64,000 nt of DNA. It comes from Sipunculus nudus. Its lineage: Eukaryota; Annelida; Sipuncula; Golfingiida; Sipunculidae. Both the position numbers and the translations under genes were made by a program. The DNA lies in assembly GCA_026874595.1 (NCBI GenBank), contig CM049316.1, forward strand, positions 23,647,839 through 23,711,838. The letters run 5' to 3'. A model generated the notes under the pieces. That model did not search any database, was not told where the DNA came from, and saw nothing but the letters and a program-made list of their open reading frames with translations. Below are positions 1 through 10,540 of this stretch, in pieces; positions within the stretch are counted from its first letter, which is position 1; each line of letters opens with the position of its first letter.

Positions 1-18
1 AAGGGAAAAATTAATGCC

Positions 19-39
19 GGGGGGGGGGGGGGGGGGGGA
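19..39. repeat. poly-G run
   Basis: Homopolymer of about 19 G followed by AGG. It is one of about eleven G or C runs of 11 or more bases scattered through the window. On the G-rich strand it could form a quadruplex, and its length is likely to vary between reads. Confidence 0.9.
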
Positions 40-2225
40 GGCTTAGCCAAAGGGAATAGACGAGTCCATATGCAATGTCTCAAGCATAAATATAGGGCAT
101 ATTTTTACCCATATATTTTGTTAGTAGTAACATGGAACTTTTTTATGTCAATACAGAAGCCATAAAAAGTAAAAATTGGTGATGATGGCAGAACTGTCAG
201 TCATAATTTGCGTCCGATAATGGCAAAAGTGGGTCAAATCTCTATAATTGACGTCTCCCTTAATTCTGTTATAATTAAACATTTTACACACCGATCTACA
301 GTAATTGTTTTGGTACTTGTTTCAGTTATCAAACATAATATGTACGGTTATCTAAGGTTAAATGCAATCTAAAAGATATGAGATTATATAGTTGGCTACT
401 TACCAGCTGCATTCGAATGCACGTGTGGACCGACAACAGTTGTTCACGCAGTGCCGCGACAACCGCATGCAGTGATCCAAGATGGCGCCTATTTTCCACT
501 GGGAATTTTAACCAATCACCATTCCAGTCTATACTTAGTTCAGTGTACTAAGGACCCCTGTCAGGGCTTATTTGAGTTCAGTATATCTTGAAGCTGGGTG
601 GATATTACGCCAATTTTGTCGGGATTATATATCTACCTTGTCGAGCGAATTAATAGGCGTCTTGCAATTTGCTGCTATGTCAACGAATTTTCGATTTAAC
701 TGTACGGCAGAATCAGCCTTGGCATATGCACATGCAATAGATATTTGTCGGATAGATCGGTTGATTTTCTTTTTGGTCTTAAGATCCCGAATAATCGGGG
801 ATATATTTAGCTTTGTTGTTGTGTTTGGCCTTAGCTTGCAGTTGTGTTTGGTCCGAAGATCGCGCGGGGATGAATAAAAAAGGGGGTAATTTATTCAAAA
901 CATGGGTCATTGTGATACCTCCCTTCTGACTGACGCAATGTTCTGATATACAGATATATGATCCGATGCCGATATATACATCAGCATAAGCTTATTTGTG
1001 CCCATCTTAAGCCTGTCGCTTCAAACGCAAATTTATCGGCCAATTCTGGTAGTCGGGCACTATGTACGGGTTACAAATCGTGTAATATGAGACCTCGAGT
1101 GTCCCGATTTTGTCGTATAAATATCTTCGTCACCAATAATTGTGCAGTTAGCACACGGGACCGACAGAATCGGTTCTCTAAGAAACAGAAAGGTTCAAAA
1201 TTTCAGGCATGGATCTATCCTACAAAAGTTGGGTTATTTTGTAAGATATCAGGGCTGTCTACCACCCCTCCTACTTTTAAGTAGACTGACCCATAATAAG
1301 CTAACTCTATATGGCAAGAATGGCCTGGAGCAGGGAAAAAAAGTCACTTATTCTATGGTGCCTGAATGATCCAGACGTGAGCCCAGCAGCCCACGCCTGG
1401 GCAGCGCGTAGTTTAGTCATTTTATGGTGCTAAGGGTCTTAACGTTAATCGACACAAGGTGAAATTACAGTAGCCGCCGTGATTGTTCCAGCTCCCTGAA
1501 TATCAAGTTAACCTAATACACTGGCAGTATATGTTTGGCTCAGTTATGACAACCATTCCGAATTCAGACATTTCGGCCATTTTGTGATTTTAAACTTGAT
1601 TCCACTGTTGTTTTATATTATTTTTCGGGGATAATCCTACAATTATACGCAATCTCTGAAGAGTTATTAGGAAAATAACGCGTAAATGGGAAGCGCTTGC
1701 TGATTAGATAAATCCGCTTTTGAGAAAATTTACCGAAATAATACAATCAAACGTCTGAATCTGGTATGGTGCAGCCGACGTGACCCTTGCCTTAAATTGA
1801 AGATGCAACCAACGGAGTGCCACCATGCTCTCAACAAGTTTATCGATGAAATTATAGCCCTCAGAAAACACCGTGCTTTAAACCCACTGAGGGCCGGCTG
1901 TCCCTGTCCCAGCCCCAAGTATATTTTTTTCCCAACTATGACTACTTCTAGTTACATTTGTCTCAGCCTGACGTAACGATCCTTTCTGAACGATCCGTCT
2001 GAAAAAAAAATATCCGGATGAGAAATTTCAAGAATTTTGAAGTTTTAGATAATATTAATTTCAATATGGTCATTTTTTCTGTCGAAATATAATAGATAAA
2101 CATCAATATTTACTCTAAATTTATTTATGGAATTTCTCATGTCTGTGTATGGTTACAACCTAGATACATTTAGTACACTATAACCTCTTGGGGCCTGGAT
2201 CCTATTTTAAACTTGTGTGAAGTGC
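40..2225. other. no supported gene
   Basis: About 2.2 kb of single-copy-looking AT-rich DNA. Short open frames exist on both strands (for example 572-877 and 958-1284), but none has a recognisable motif, a convincing splice context or a repeat partner in the window. The only structured point is the promoter-like cluster at 478-525, listed separately. Confidence 0.6.
478..525 (+). promoter_or_regulatory. possible promoter: YY1-like plus CCAAT
   Basis: CCAAGATGGCGCC (479-491) resembles the YY1 site that often lies just downstream of start sites of CpG promoters, and AACCAATCACC (about 510-521) is a CCAAT box. The combination hints at a TATA-less promoter. No first exon with a good open frame could be tied to it, so this stays a weak call. 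Confidence 0.25.
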
Positions 2226-2229
2226 TGGC

Positions 2230-2267
2230 GGGGGGGGGGGGGGGGGGGGGGGGGGGGGAGGGGGGGT
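2230..2267. repeat. poly-G run
   Basis: About 29 consecutive G, then AGGGGGG. On the minus strand it would translate as a poly-proline run, which is why a false open frame crosses it. Confidence 0.9.
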
Positions 2268-2497
2268 GATTGAAAAGCTACTGAAAAGGTAGTGTAAATA
2301 TGTTTTTTGATGATATATATTACTAATACCTGTATTTGTTTCCGATATCTCACGAACATTCAAAACATTGTCTGAAGTGTCCGTGGTTTGAAAAAGTGAA
2401 GCACTGATCGACCATGTTTGACCTTGTATGATAACCTGACAGTGACGTATTTTAGTCCTAAAATACATTAGATCTCCAATACATATGCATATACATA

Positions 2498-2500
2498 AAT

Positions 2501-2534
<34 letters not shown>

Positions 2535-2535
2535 T
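2498..2535. repeat. (CA)n(TA)n microsatellite
   Basis: Compound dinucleotide repeat: ACACACAC followed by ATATATAT. No coding potential. A second compound CA/TA tract lies at 21255-21297. Confidence 0.9.
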
Positions 2536-2751
2536 TACTAAGATCAACTGCGTACATTGGTTCCAGAAGACTGAGCAAAGCGTTCCCCAGTTTTCAGAAA
2601 CCAACCAACGCAAAAATATTGACCGGAGTGCAATCATTTTTTTTACGTTACGATGCAGGTTTTGTAGAGTGGCAACAAACAAGAATGTTACATTTATACC
2701 ACCATAGGTTCAACCTCCAAAGACCCTAAAAAATTCATTTATATTTAAAAA

Positions 2752-3845
2752 CTAGATGTGTCGGTACGACACGAATGCCCCGCCTGGGGCAAATTAGAAA
2801 CATTTGTAAAATTTTGAAAAATTTTTCAAGTTCAGGAGGTGTGGTATGGTCAAAAGTAGGTCAACAAGGGCAAAATGCAAACTCGATCTGTAACGGGTCA
2901 TTATCAAGCAACACACCAAAAATCATGCCAGTATATGCAGGCATTGTGAAAAAAAGTCCATGTGCATTTTCCATAAAAAATTTTGTCTTTCATGAAATTT
3001 TCTATGTTTAGGAGCCGTAAAACAATCAAAAGTAGGTCAACCGGGACGAAACGCGAACTCGATCTGTAACTGTCATTATCTGCCCACACATTAAAAAATG
3101 TTCAGGAGCAGTCAAATGGTCAAAAGTAGTTCAACTGGGACAAAACAAGAACTCGATCTGTAACTGATCATTTTCTGCCTACACACCAAAAATCAGGCCC
3201 GTATCTGCAGGCACTGCGAAAAAAAAGTCCATACATGTGCACTTTTTTATGATATTTTCTATGTTAGAGCACCGTCAAACGGTCAAAAGTAGGTCAACTG
3301 GGACAAAACGTGAACTCGATCTGTAACTGGTCATTATCTGCCCACACACCAAAAATCAGGCTAATATCTGCAGGTATTGCGAAGAAAAGTCTGTACAAGT
3401 GTATTTGTCATGAAAATTTATATTTTACATGAAATTTTCTATGTTCAGGAGCCATAAAACAGTCAAAAGTAGGTCAACTGGGACAAAACGCGAACTCGAT
3501 CTGTAACAGGTCATTAACTGCCTACACACAAAAAATCAGGCCAATATCTGCAGGCATTGCGAAAAAAAAGTCCGTACATGTGTATTTGTCATGAAATTTC
3601 AATTTTTCATGAATTTTTCTAAGTTTAGGAGCCGTAAAACGGTCAAAAGTAAGTCAACCGAGACGAAACGCGAACTCCATCTGTAACTGGTCTATATCTG
3701 CCCACACACCAAAATTCAGGCCAATATCTGCAGGCATGGCGAAAAAAAGTCCGTACAACTGTTTGATTTCGGAATGACGGAATGACGAAAGGACGGACAT
3801 GGGCAAAACTATATGCCCCGGCCACTTTGTGGCGGGGGCATAAAA
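2752..3845. repeat. ~180 bp satellite array inside a bounded element
   Basis: Six diverged tandem units. Each carries the order GGAGCCGTAAAACGGTCAAA, AGTAGGTCAACTGGGAC, CGAACTCGATCTGTAAC, CTGCCCACACACC and CTGCAGGCATTGCG. The TCAAAAG anchor occurs at 2850, 3026, 3120, 3283, 3463 and 3643, so spacing is 176, 94, 163, 180 and 180 bp: unit 2 has lost roughly half its length. The array is bounded left by a GTGTCGGTACGACAC palindrome with ATGCCCC, and right by ATGCCCCGGCC...GGCGGGGGCAT, a short hairpin. I recall this end (ACGGACA...TATGCCCC) from bivalve repeats. Frames crossing it on the minus strand are not genes. Confidence 0.85.
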
Positions 3846-3959
3846 ATAGGTCACAGTGTCATTATTTTAGTTGTCCATGGAGACTACAATTACCTCCCTT
3901 TACATTAACAATTTAGATCCTACAATTAATATTAGTGTCCCGTCTGATTTTCTGGGTGC

Positions 3960-4012
3960 TAATAAACAAGTGACCCATGGGTCATCATGCTCAGCTTACT
4001 TGAGCAGTCCGT
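3960..4012 (-). repeat. solo end of the AGCTCA-type element
   Basis: ACAAGTGACCCATGGGTCAT...CTCAGCTTACTTGAGC is the reverse complement of the right end seen at about 7405-7437 (CAGCTGAGTTCATGACCCATGGGCCACTTGTT) and about 12147-12175. It looks like an isolated terminus of that repeat family in the opposite orientation. Confidence 0.5.
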
Positions 4013-4074
4013 AAAGATGAGAAGTTGGTGCTTAAAACACAAAAAAAAAAAAAACATAGCACTGGGCCAATGTT

Positions 4075-4225
4075 TGGTACACTGTAAAACCTGGTAGTTC
4101 TTTAAACTAGAAAATAACAAGTCATTCTGAATAGAGTTGGTATAAGAATTAGTATTACTTCATAATATTAAGTTGTGTTAACTTCGTATTTTACCAAGTA
4201 GTCACAACTCGTTAAAATTAAGTTG
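4075..4225. repeat. isolated end of the 88-bp-repeat element
   Basis: TACACTGTAAAACCTG near 4080 is the exact inverse of CAGGTTTTACAGTGTA at 13031-13046, the right border of the 88 bp array. Downstream sequence here (AAGTTGTGTTAACTTCG, AAAATTAAGTTGAAGTAAC) has the same AAGTT/AACTT flavour. Probably a deleted copy of the same element. Confidence 0.45.
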
Positions 4226-4260
4226 AAGTAACAGGGTTGACTATATCTTCTGCTACACTC

Positions 4261-4300
4261 CTGCGAGATCTCGCGAGATCTCGCACGGCCATTTTGCAGC
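4261..4300 (+). promoter_or_regulatory. promoter of the 130-residue gene
   Basis: TGCGAGATCTCGCGAGATCTCGC contains the perfect palindrome TCTCGCGAGA (4269-4278), a known core element of many animal TATA-less, often divergent, promoters. It is followed within 10 bp by ACGGCCATTTTGC, a reverse-strand YY1-like site (CAAAATGGCC) of the kind found at transcription starts. A spliceable leader ending in GTAAGT follows at 4357. The spacing suggests that transcription starts at about 4285-4305 on the + strand. Assignment to the downstream gene is inference. Confidence 0.6.
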
Positions 4301-4356
4301 GGGAAAAAGCAGACGATCCTCGTGCAGACCTCCGCCCAGTGTTTCAAACCAAGTAG
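4300..4356 (+). other. candidate 5' non-coding exon 1
   Basis: Between the TCTCGCGAGA/YY1-like cluster and a textbook donor (AAGTAG|GTAAGTGATA, donor GT at 4357). It has no ATG in a useful frame and would splice to the acceptor at 5545, giving a leader of about 55-60 nt plus 9 nt of exon 2 before the start codon. The 5' end is estimated from the promoter motifs, not seen directly. Confidence 0.5.
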
Positions 4357-4508
4357 GTAAGTGATAATAGTATATAATGGTAACGGTACTTCCGTAACAG
4401 TCCCAGGACAGGAGTGTGATCGTGTGATTTAAATGATAGACATGGTTGCCAATTTGATTCAGCACTTGGCCATCCCAGGCAACAGGCGCATGATGTAGCG
4501 AGGCTATG

Positions 4509-4629
4509 CCTATACTATAGTCCATCTCTGGACCCTTGTGTCCTATGTTAGACCTGATGGACCTACGTGTCCGTCCATCAGGTCTAACATAGGACACAAG
4601 GGTCCAGAGATGGACTACCTATACTATAG
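4509..4629. repeat. perfect 44 bp hairpin flanked by 12 bp direct repeats
   Basis: Arms 4518-4561 and 4574-4617 are identical inverted copies (44 of 44 bases) around a 12-base centre, CCTACGTGTCCG. The 12-mer CCTATACTATAG occurs immediately before the hairpin (4509-4520) and again immediately after it (4618-4629). The surrounding DNA is full of TATACTATAG variants. It lies in intron 1 of the host gene. An open frame that crosses it on the minus strand (4253-4597) is a by-product of the palindrome. Confidence 0.9.
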
Positions 4630-4902
4630 AGTCTAGTAATAGTATAGGCTATACTATACTATAGCTATACCGTTACGGCGTTACTGGCGTTAGCCTAGGC
4701 TATAGTAATTAGTATTAATACTATTATACTATAGCCTGGCCACATGCTCCTGTTAGTACTATCACTATTATATTTTTAATTTTTTTTTATAACCTGCCTT
4801 GGCTTAGAATTTCTGCACAAATAGTGTTGCGTCTCATTTAATTATTTGTGTTAAATTGTGTTAGTATAATTTCTGCATTATTATTTCTAGACCACTAATA
4901 TT

Positions 4903-5088
4903 TTGTTTCCATTAACAGTGATCTTCACACTGATTTCTTTCAGTGTCACATTTAATAGTGAATATGACGAAAATTGTATTGAATTGGTAGATATATTCAT
5001 TTATGATAATTATATTATAAATATATACATCATCCACATGGTGTATCATGTATATATTTTTTTAATGTTATCATTAAATTTTATTTAG
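4903..5088. other. intron 1, AT-rich, no gene
   Basis: Intronic DNA between exon 1 and exon 2 (4357-5545). Apart from the hairpin and the repeat starting at 5147 it is low-complexity AT-rich sequence. Confidence 0.5.
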
Positions 5089-5554
5089 GACCTATTTTTG
5101 TAAATGTTCTTCAAATAACTTATGTCGTTATGATTCCATGTGATTTTAGCTCAACTGACTATAAGTCATCTGAGCTATAGTCATGGTCCTTTGCCCGTTG
5201 TCCGTCCAGTCGTCTGTTAAAAGGGCAGTTTTGAAATTGTTGGATCTACACCTCCCAAATTTGGCATACAGTAAGAGGTCCACTAAATCTCCTAGAATAC
5301 GAAAACCTTCAGCAGACTAGCAAGACCCATGGATCGCTTGTTTATATTTAGTGATACATGATCTCGTTGTGCTTTATTAAACCAATGTGAATTCTAAAAG
5401 TTATGTTACTTTGTACACTAATGTTCAGAACATTTAGGTGTGTATAGCTATGTTGACACAACCAGTTCATTTTTTACCTTTGTTTGCATCTGAACATCTT
5501 GATGGCGTGAAGAAATACTTATGTTTTTTCATGTTTTTTTTACAGAAGCAAAAT

Positions 5555-5656
5555 ATGAGTGGTGAAGATTCAAGCACCATAGACAGAACCTTTGGTTTGC
5601 GAAGCCTTCCACACTTCTTTGGAGAAAACGCAGAATCTTTCTTCCTTGATTTGGAT
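5555..5656 (+). CDS. 130-residue SAMD3-like C-terminal-module protein, exon 2 (start)
   Basis: First coding exon. The acceptor TTTTTTTTACAG ends at 5545; exon 2 runs 5546-5656 and ends at a strong donor, GAT|GTAAGTTAAT. The ATG at 5555 is the first in the exon and has A at -3. The 34 codons start MSGEDSSTIDRTFGLRSLP and end in FFLDLD, phase 0. Spliced to 8956-9246 it gives a 130-residue protein without signal peptide or membrane segment. In the family I recall (large 'uncharacterised' or SAMD3-like proteins of invertebrates and fish) the same module is the C-terminal end of a much longer protein, so this would be a stand-alone version. A frame running left through the intron to 5438 is not coding. 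Further upstream coding exons cannot be excluded, but exon 1 looks non-coding. Confidence 0.65.
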
Positions 5657-6258
5657 GTAAGTTAATTTCATCCAGGTTTAGTCATGGTTATGAATGTTTT
5701 ATATATATTGTGATTTGGGCATCTTTTAATGGTCCTATGTCAGAAACATTTACATCAAAATTGTCCTTGCATCTTACTTTTTTTTTGGTCAAACAAAATA
5801 TTTTTTTTTTCATTATGAAGCGATGCTACAAATTGAAATTATGTTTTTACTTGTATTTTTATATGTGCATGTGGGTATTTCAGAAGGATTGTTCTGTCTT
5901 TTAATGTAACAGGGCATATGTAGCAGCCTAATGGATGATGGCTTTTAAAGCTCACATAAGGTCACTTCTGTCTCTTTGATGTGTGAGTTATGGGGGTGAA
6001 AAAATGCATTTCAGCACTCCAGAAGTTTAGACTTGTCAGTAAAAACACATTCTTCAGGACGTATCATCAAGGTCTTCATGTTACAAACAGTAAAGTTCTC
6101 CTATCAAACCCCAAACAGCATGCATTCACAAGGATTTAATCTTTTAAGTCTGAAATTTTAAAAATAAAAGCTTAAAAAGTTGGCTAGTTATTGGATTTCT
6201 ATTCATTGGAAAAGAGGGGATGTCTATTATTGTATTCACTTGCCTTGTAAGGCATTAC

Positions 6259-6284
6259 CCCCCCCCCCCCCCACACACACACAC
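6259..6284. repeat. poly-C and CA run
   Basis: A run of about 14 C followed by ACACACACAC. A second, purer run of about 22 C is at 6421-6442. Both are intronic in the host gene (intron 2). Confidence 0.9.
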
Positions 6285-6604
6285 CAAGTGTAATGCAAAT
6301 ATTGTTTTTGTTTTAAATGTATATCCTTACTCACTCCATTATTAAAAAAAGAGTCTGATATGGGGACGCAAACCCTGCTTGGAAGAGTGTTCAAAGTTGG
6401 TCCCTTGGAATGTCAATTACCCCCCCCCCCCCCCCCCCCCCCACTGTTTATGGGCTTAAATTATATATTTGGCTGATAAAATATCAGTCACATGATGACA
6501 TTTGTGTTTATATAGGCTTTAACAAGAAAGTTCAGGCAAATTATTAAATAGTTTCATGCTTATCAGATTTCCTGTATGCCCATTTGAAAATGAATTTTTA
6601 CAGC

Positions 6605-6830
6605 ATTTTATTTCAGTCAATGAATTAAAATTGTATTATAATCCTTCAGTTGATCTCCACTTCTTCCTTATTCCACAATTGACAGGTGTTCATACATTCC
6701 CATGGTTATTTTATGCACACATTACTGTCACTTAGTTGAAATAATGATACTTCTAGAAATATCTGATCATAAGAGACTTCTGAACCATTAATATAGTCCA
6801 TAATATGCATAGTATCAGTTCAGCAAATAT
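6605..6830 (+). repeat. dispersed repeat block, copy 1 of 3
   Basis: CATTTTATTTCAGTCAATGAATTA...TTGTATTATAATCCTTCAGTT...CACTTAGTTGAAATAATGATACTTCTA matches 8608-8835 (CATTTTATTTCAGTTAATAAATTA...CACTTAGTTGAAAAACTGAAACTCCTA) and, more weakly, 11870-12090. The ATTATCACCAGTTAGCAGGGC that follows matches TTATCACCAAAATAGCAGGAC at about 12055. It is part of the interior of the AGCTCA-type elements. Confidence 0.6.
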
Positions 6831-7595
6831 GTATTTAATATTTGATTATCACCAGTTAGCAGGGCTATTTCCTTTTTTTTCAAAGTATATTTCACATTTG
6901 CTAAAATTTTGCAAAATCCAGCTGAGCTTGTTTTTCCATTTTTCTGATTTTTCTCTATTTTGAAAGCTTCAAAGAAGCTGTCACCTGTTAACAGGGCAAT
7001 AATCATAACTGCTTGACCTGGAATATTCTAACTTGACATCAAGGGAGGTTCATGAAGGGTCTCTGTGGATTCATGAAATTATGTCTCTGTTACTCTTATC
7101 CTCCAAGCTATGGGGCTTATAAGTACCCTTCAGAATAATTAAAATTTTGTTTTCTAATTTGATTAAGATCCATGGGGGTTCCTGTAAAAAATTTTGGAAA
7201 CCTGAAATGTCACTGTGACCTATATTTTGCAATCTGTGCGAAAGAACATAGTTTTAACACTCTATTAGTCACATAGGCACAAATGGTAGCAGTAGGATGT
7301 AAAATAAGGTCATGGTAACTCATATCTAAGGTCTATTAGTAAAATGCATGATTTTGAGCATTCTGTGTGTTATGTTGTCAATTGTTCAAGGTACCCTGAA
7401 ATCAGCTGAGTTCATGACCCATGGGCCACTTGTTCAATGATAAATGTAACTTCATCTTTCGACCTGCATTTTACATTTTAATATTGACAGATGCGTTTGG
7501 AACAGAAACATGAATTTCATGTGATTTGAATATTGGATCAGTGTTTCTTACTTATTATGAAAAAAAATTTCTCTCCTATATTAACCTATATGCCT

Positions 7596-8465
7596 TTTAA
7601 TTGTATCCGCCAAAACAGAGTTTTTGCGGGTACTATGTTTTCAGCCCGTCGCTTCCAACGCGTAGGCGTCCGGAGAACTGCCTCCGTAACCACCGGGCGG
7701 AATTTTTAAATTTGGAATTTAATCGGGTCACATGTGAACTGCTGCGCCCTCATTTTGGGTTGACCTCTGACCTTTCCTTGCTGCAGTGCATCCATCTGTG
7801 CATCTGTGTTCACACATAAAGCCTCATATCTTTGGACTCGTTTGACTGATCTGGCCTAAATTTTGCACGTGTATACATCTTGGATAGGTTTTTCGTTTAT
7901 GTGACAGGTGGTGCCACCTACATTACCATTTACACTGCAGACACCCATGCAAATACCTCAGGACTGGTTTGACATATCAGCCTGAAATTTGCCAGTTTAT
8001 AGGTCTAACATAGCTCTTTATCATACCAAAAACTTGTGGCACTCCCTGCAACTGTTTTCGCACAGCGTCCATCTGTTTGTCTACCTTGGGATAAAATCAT
8101 GCACATCTCTGCAGACTTATACAACTAAAATTTTGCACGTTTTTACATCTTAATTGGATAGATTTTTCATTTATATGACAGGTGGCGCCACCTACATATA
8201 CGTTTACACTGCAGACATCCATGATGATATCTCTGATCAGGACTCGTTTGACATATCAGCCTGAAATTTTGCATGTGTATAGATCTACCATAGCTCTTTA
8301 TCAAACCCAAAACTAGTGGCGCCACCTGCAACCCTATTTGCACAGTGTCCATCTGTCTGCCACATCTCACTCTCCCCTTACCACCCAATCCATGCATCCC
8401 TTTGACCGCACCGCTCTGATTTCCGCAGATACACATAGTCGCTTGTTGAGTATCCGTATTCTAGT
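7596..8465 (+). repeat. 'GTATCCGCCAAAA' repeat, copy 1 (in intron 2)
   Basis: Begins AATTGTATCCGCCAAAACAG and ends with TACACATAGTCGCTTGTTGAGTATCCGTATTCTAGTT. Inside, blocks of about 120-240 bp repeat the order GTTTGACATATCAGCCTGAA, ATTTTGCATGTGTATAGATCT, TAGCTCTTTATC, GGTGGCGCCACCT and TTGCACAGTGTCCATCTGT. The second copy, at 22908-23818, lies at the same place in the paralogue's intron. Non-coding; frames crossing it are accidental. Confidence 0.85.
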
Positions 8466-8955
8466 TTTTAGGGCAGCTGGCTGTGAGTCAACTGAGATTT
8501 AGTGATTGGTCAGGGTCTGTCCATCTGTCTATCTGTCTGACTGGCATGTTTTGACACTAATAAATCTATATCAATCTGATGTTTGCCATTTAGTTATTAT
8601 AGCATTTTATTTCAGTTAATAAATTAGATTTGTATTATAGTACTTCAGCTCATGTCCACATTTACAATTTGCAGTGTTTCATAAATTCCAGGTGGATATT
8701 TTACTTGAATATTTTACAGGGATATTTTAACATGATCATTTCACTTAGTTGAAAAACTGAAACTCCTACAAATATGTCATCATAAGGCCGCGAGGCTCCT
8801 ACATCTCAAATTGTCCATAAAAGTGCACAGTCAACAGAACCTCTAGGATTTTCTACAAATTTTCTCAGAATTAATTTCACTTGAGTGTAGTTACCTGGAA
8901 GTCCCTTGTTAATAATCATTTTCCATCATCAGTTCTGTTCTGTTTCTTTACACAG

Positions 8956-9246
8956 GAGGGAGCTGACACCACGGACATGCCTTCTGACCCTACACCTGTG
9001 GTCATTTGCCTGGGGGATCCATACATGTCGACAGAATTTTTAATTGTTGTTGATGGACAGCCAATATTTGAAGACATCAAGGACTTTCCTACAGGAGTCC
9101 TCTTTCTTTTTGCACAACATTATTGTTTAAACCTAGATTATAACATCAAATTCACATACGATTTTCTTCAGAAGCACATCATGAAACTTGAACCAGTGAA
9201 ACTAAGCCTTAAAGTAAGAAGCCTCCTCAGTAAATTCAGGAAGTGA
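8956..9246 (+). CDS. 130-residue SAMD3-like C-terminal-module protein, exon 3 (end)
   Basis: Last exon. The acceptor TTTCTTTACACAG ends at 8955 and the frame is phase 0 with the 5656 donor. The 96 residues run from EGADTTDMPSDP to the TGA at 9244-9246. Order: an acidic/proline linker; VVICLGDPYMSTEFLIVVDG, where a beta-strand pair ends in the hallmark IVVDG; then helices containing FPTGVLFLFAQHYCLNLDY and KFTYDFLQKHIMKL; then a basic tail, SLLSKFRK. The pattern (F)IVxD ... F ... F..(Y/F)..LNL.Y ... F.Q is what I remember from the C-terminus of the uncharacterised SAMD3-like family. The paralogue at 24271-24533 shows the same pattern (VVVDG ... FYVFNEEYPKKL). Function is unknown. No AATAAA is close; the nearest is about 10041. 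Confidence 0.7.
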   Translation, partial: EGADTTDMPSDPTPVVICLGDPYMSTEFLIVVDGQPIFEDIKDFPTGVLFLFAQHYCLNLDYNIKFTYDFLQKHIMKLEPVKLSLKVRSLLSKFRK

Positions 9247-10540
9247 AGACCTATCTTTCCTCTGACAAGGAAACCTCAGATTTATGCATTTATTTTTGTA
9301 TTAATGCATTTTAAGTATTCCCATTTAAAGTTTTTACTTCTCCATTAACTTTTAGCAAACCTGTAAGCTTCTGCAATGGCAAGCATGGAGCCTCAGGTGT
9401 GCACTGTCTGCCAGTGTTAACCTATGCTATATAAAAAACAGTTAGATCTGGTAGCGCAAAGGTTTGTGAAAGAATCACATAACAAATATATCAGTTAAAC
9501 TTATTTCTTTGATATGTGCATTGACTCAGATTTTATCAAGAAAGGCTAAAAAAATTAAATCTTCTCCTCATAAACTGTCCAGCCAAGGTTTTCAATATTT
9601 CACAGATATTGTCTCTGAAACAATCTTGTTCAAGTTTGTTCAAACGTTTCCTGTATGGTAAATTTTGGTATAGTTACTAAAACCTGAACTGAGTCATATG
9701 GCTAAAAAGGATCATGAACAAATTTTATGCAAATGTTGGTCACATGACTCGTATTTGAAATTGCATATTTTTGGTGCATCGATCTGTGTTTTATGGTAAG
9801 CACCTAATAATTTTAGCCTCTTTCAGCTTAAAACGTTTTATGATGAAACTGTCAAGCTGAAATATTTTTTTTACAAGAATTATCCTAGGGTAGGGTTCAG
9901 TTGTATAAGAATTAATTTGGTGTGTTGCTTTTTGGTAGCCAAGCTGAAGTTGGGCTTGTGAGAGCTGCAATGGTCCTATTCTACAAATTGTTCTTCCAAC
10001 TTCTGTAAAATTGCACAAAAATGATTCTTAGGCCATAAAAAAAATAAAAGATTGGGTTCTCAGGTATTAATTTAAAACCCAAACCCCCCACCTCAGTAGA
10101 AACTTACTGATAATGTTAAGCCCCAGCAGCTCGAACATTTATATCAAGAACAAAAAATAATACAATTTTGATAAGATATTTCCTTTGTTATGTAGTGCTT
10201 TTAGCTGTTTAGCCAAAACATTTGTTATTACCATGCTTTTCCCTGATCATATGACATTTTTATATAAACATACAAAAATTGTTTTAAAAAAATTGCCTGC
10301 ATACACTGATTTCTAAAAAAGTGCACGAGAACCAAACTTTTATTTTTGCCTTAGGCCTTTGTTTAAACATTTACTCAATCCTGTTGTACAGGTTTGCATG
10401 AGTCCTGGGGGCATGTTTGAATATGTATTAATAAGAGACTTGTTGAAGTACGATGAACCTGCATGTACTTATCTTGTATAAATGTTTATCATGTGTAATA
10501 AGATTTTTAAGCACATTTTCTCTTATATAAGGCAGTATTT
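9247..10540. other. 3' flank of the host gene, no further gene
   Basis: Presumed 3' UTR and flank. The AATAAA-like site in CCATAAAAAAAATAAAAGA (about 10035-10048) is the only plausible polyadenylation signal within 1 kb, giving a long 3' UTR if used. AT-rich, no other features. Confidence 0.4.

Larger units (their letters stand above)
5147..7437 (+). repeat. AGCTCA-type dispersed element (interrupted)
   Basis: The left end GATTTTAGCTCAACTGACT...GTCATCTGAGCTATAGTCATGGTCCTTTG with a GTCCGTCCAGTCGTC stretch (5141-5345) matches the copies at 10541-10710 and 10713-10990. A right end with CAGCTGAGTTCATGACCCATGGG at 7402-7437 matches 12145-12175. Exon 2 of the host gene (5546-5656) lies between these ends, so either this is two partial copies, or the family supplies sequence on both sides of the exon. 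An internal block at 6605-6830 recurs at 8608-8835 and about 11870-12090. Confidence 0.5.

Noticed and set aside
2202-2516. Minus-strand open frame with a long proline run
   Set aside because: The prolines are the translated poly-G run at 2230-2267 and the rest crosses a microsatellite; no motif.
4253-4597. Minus-strand 114-codon frame
   Set aside because: It spans the promoter and the perfect hairpin; the C-terminal part is simply the palindrome.
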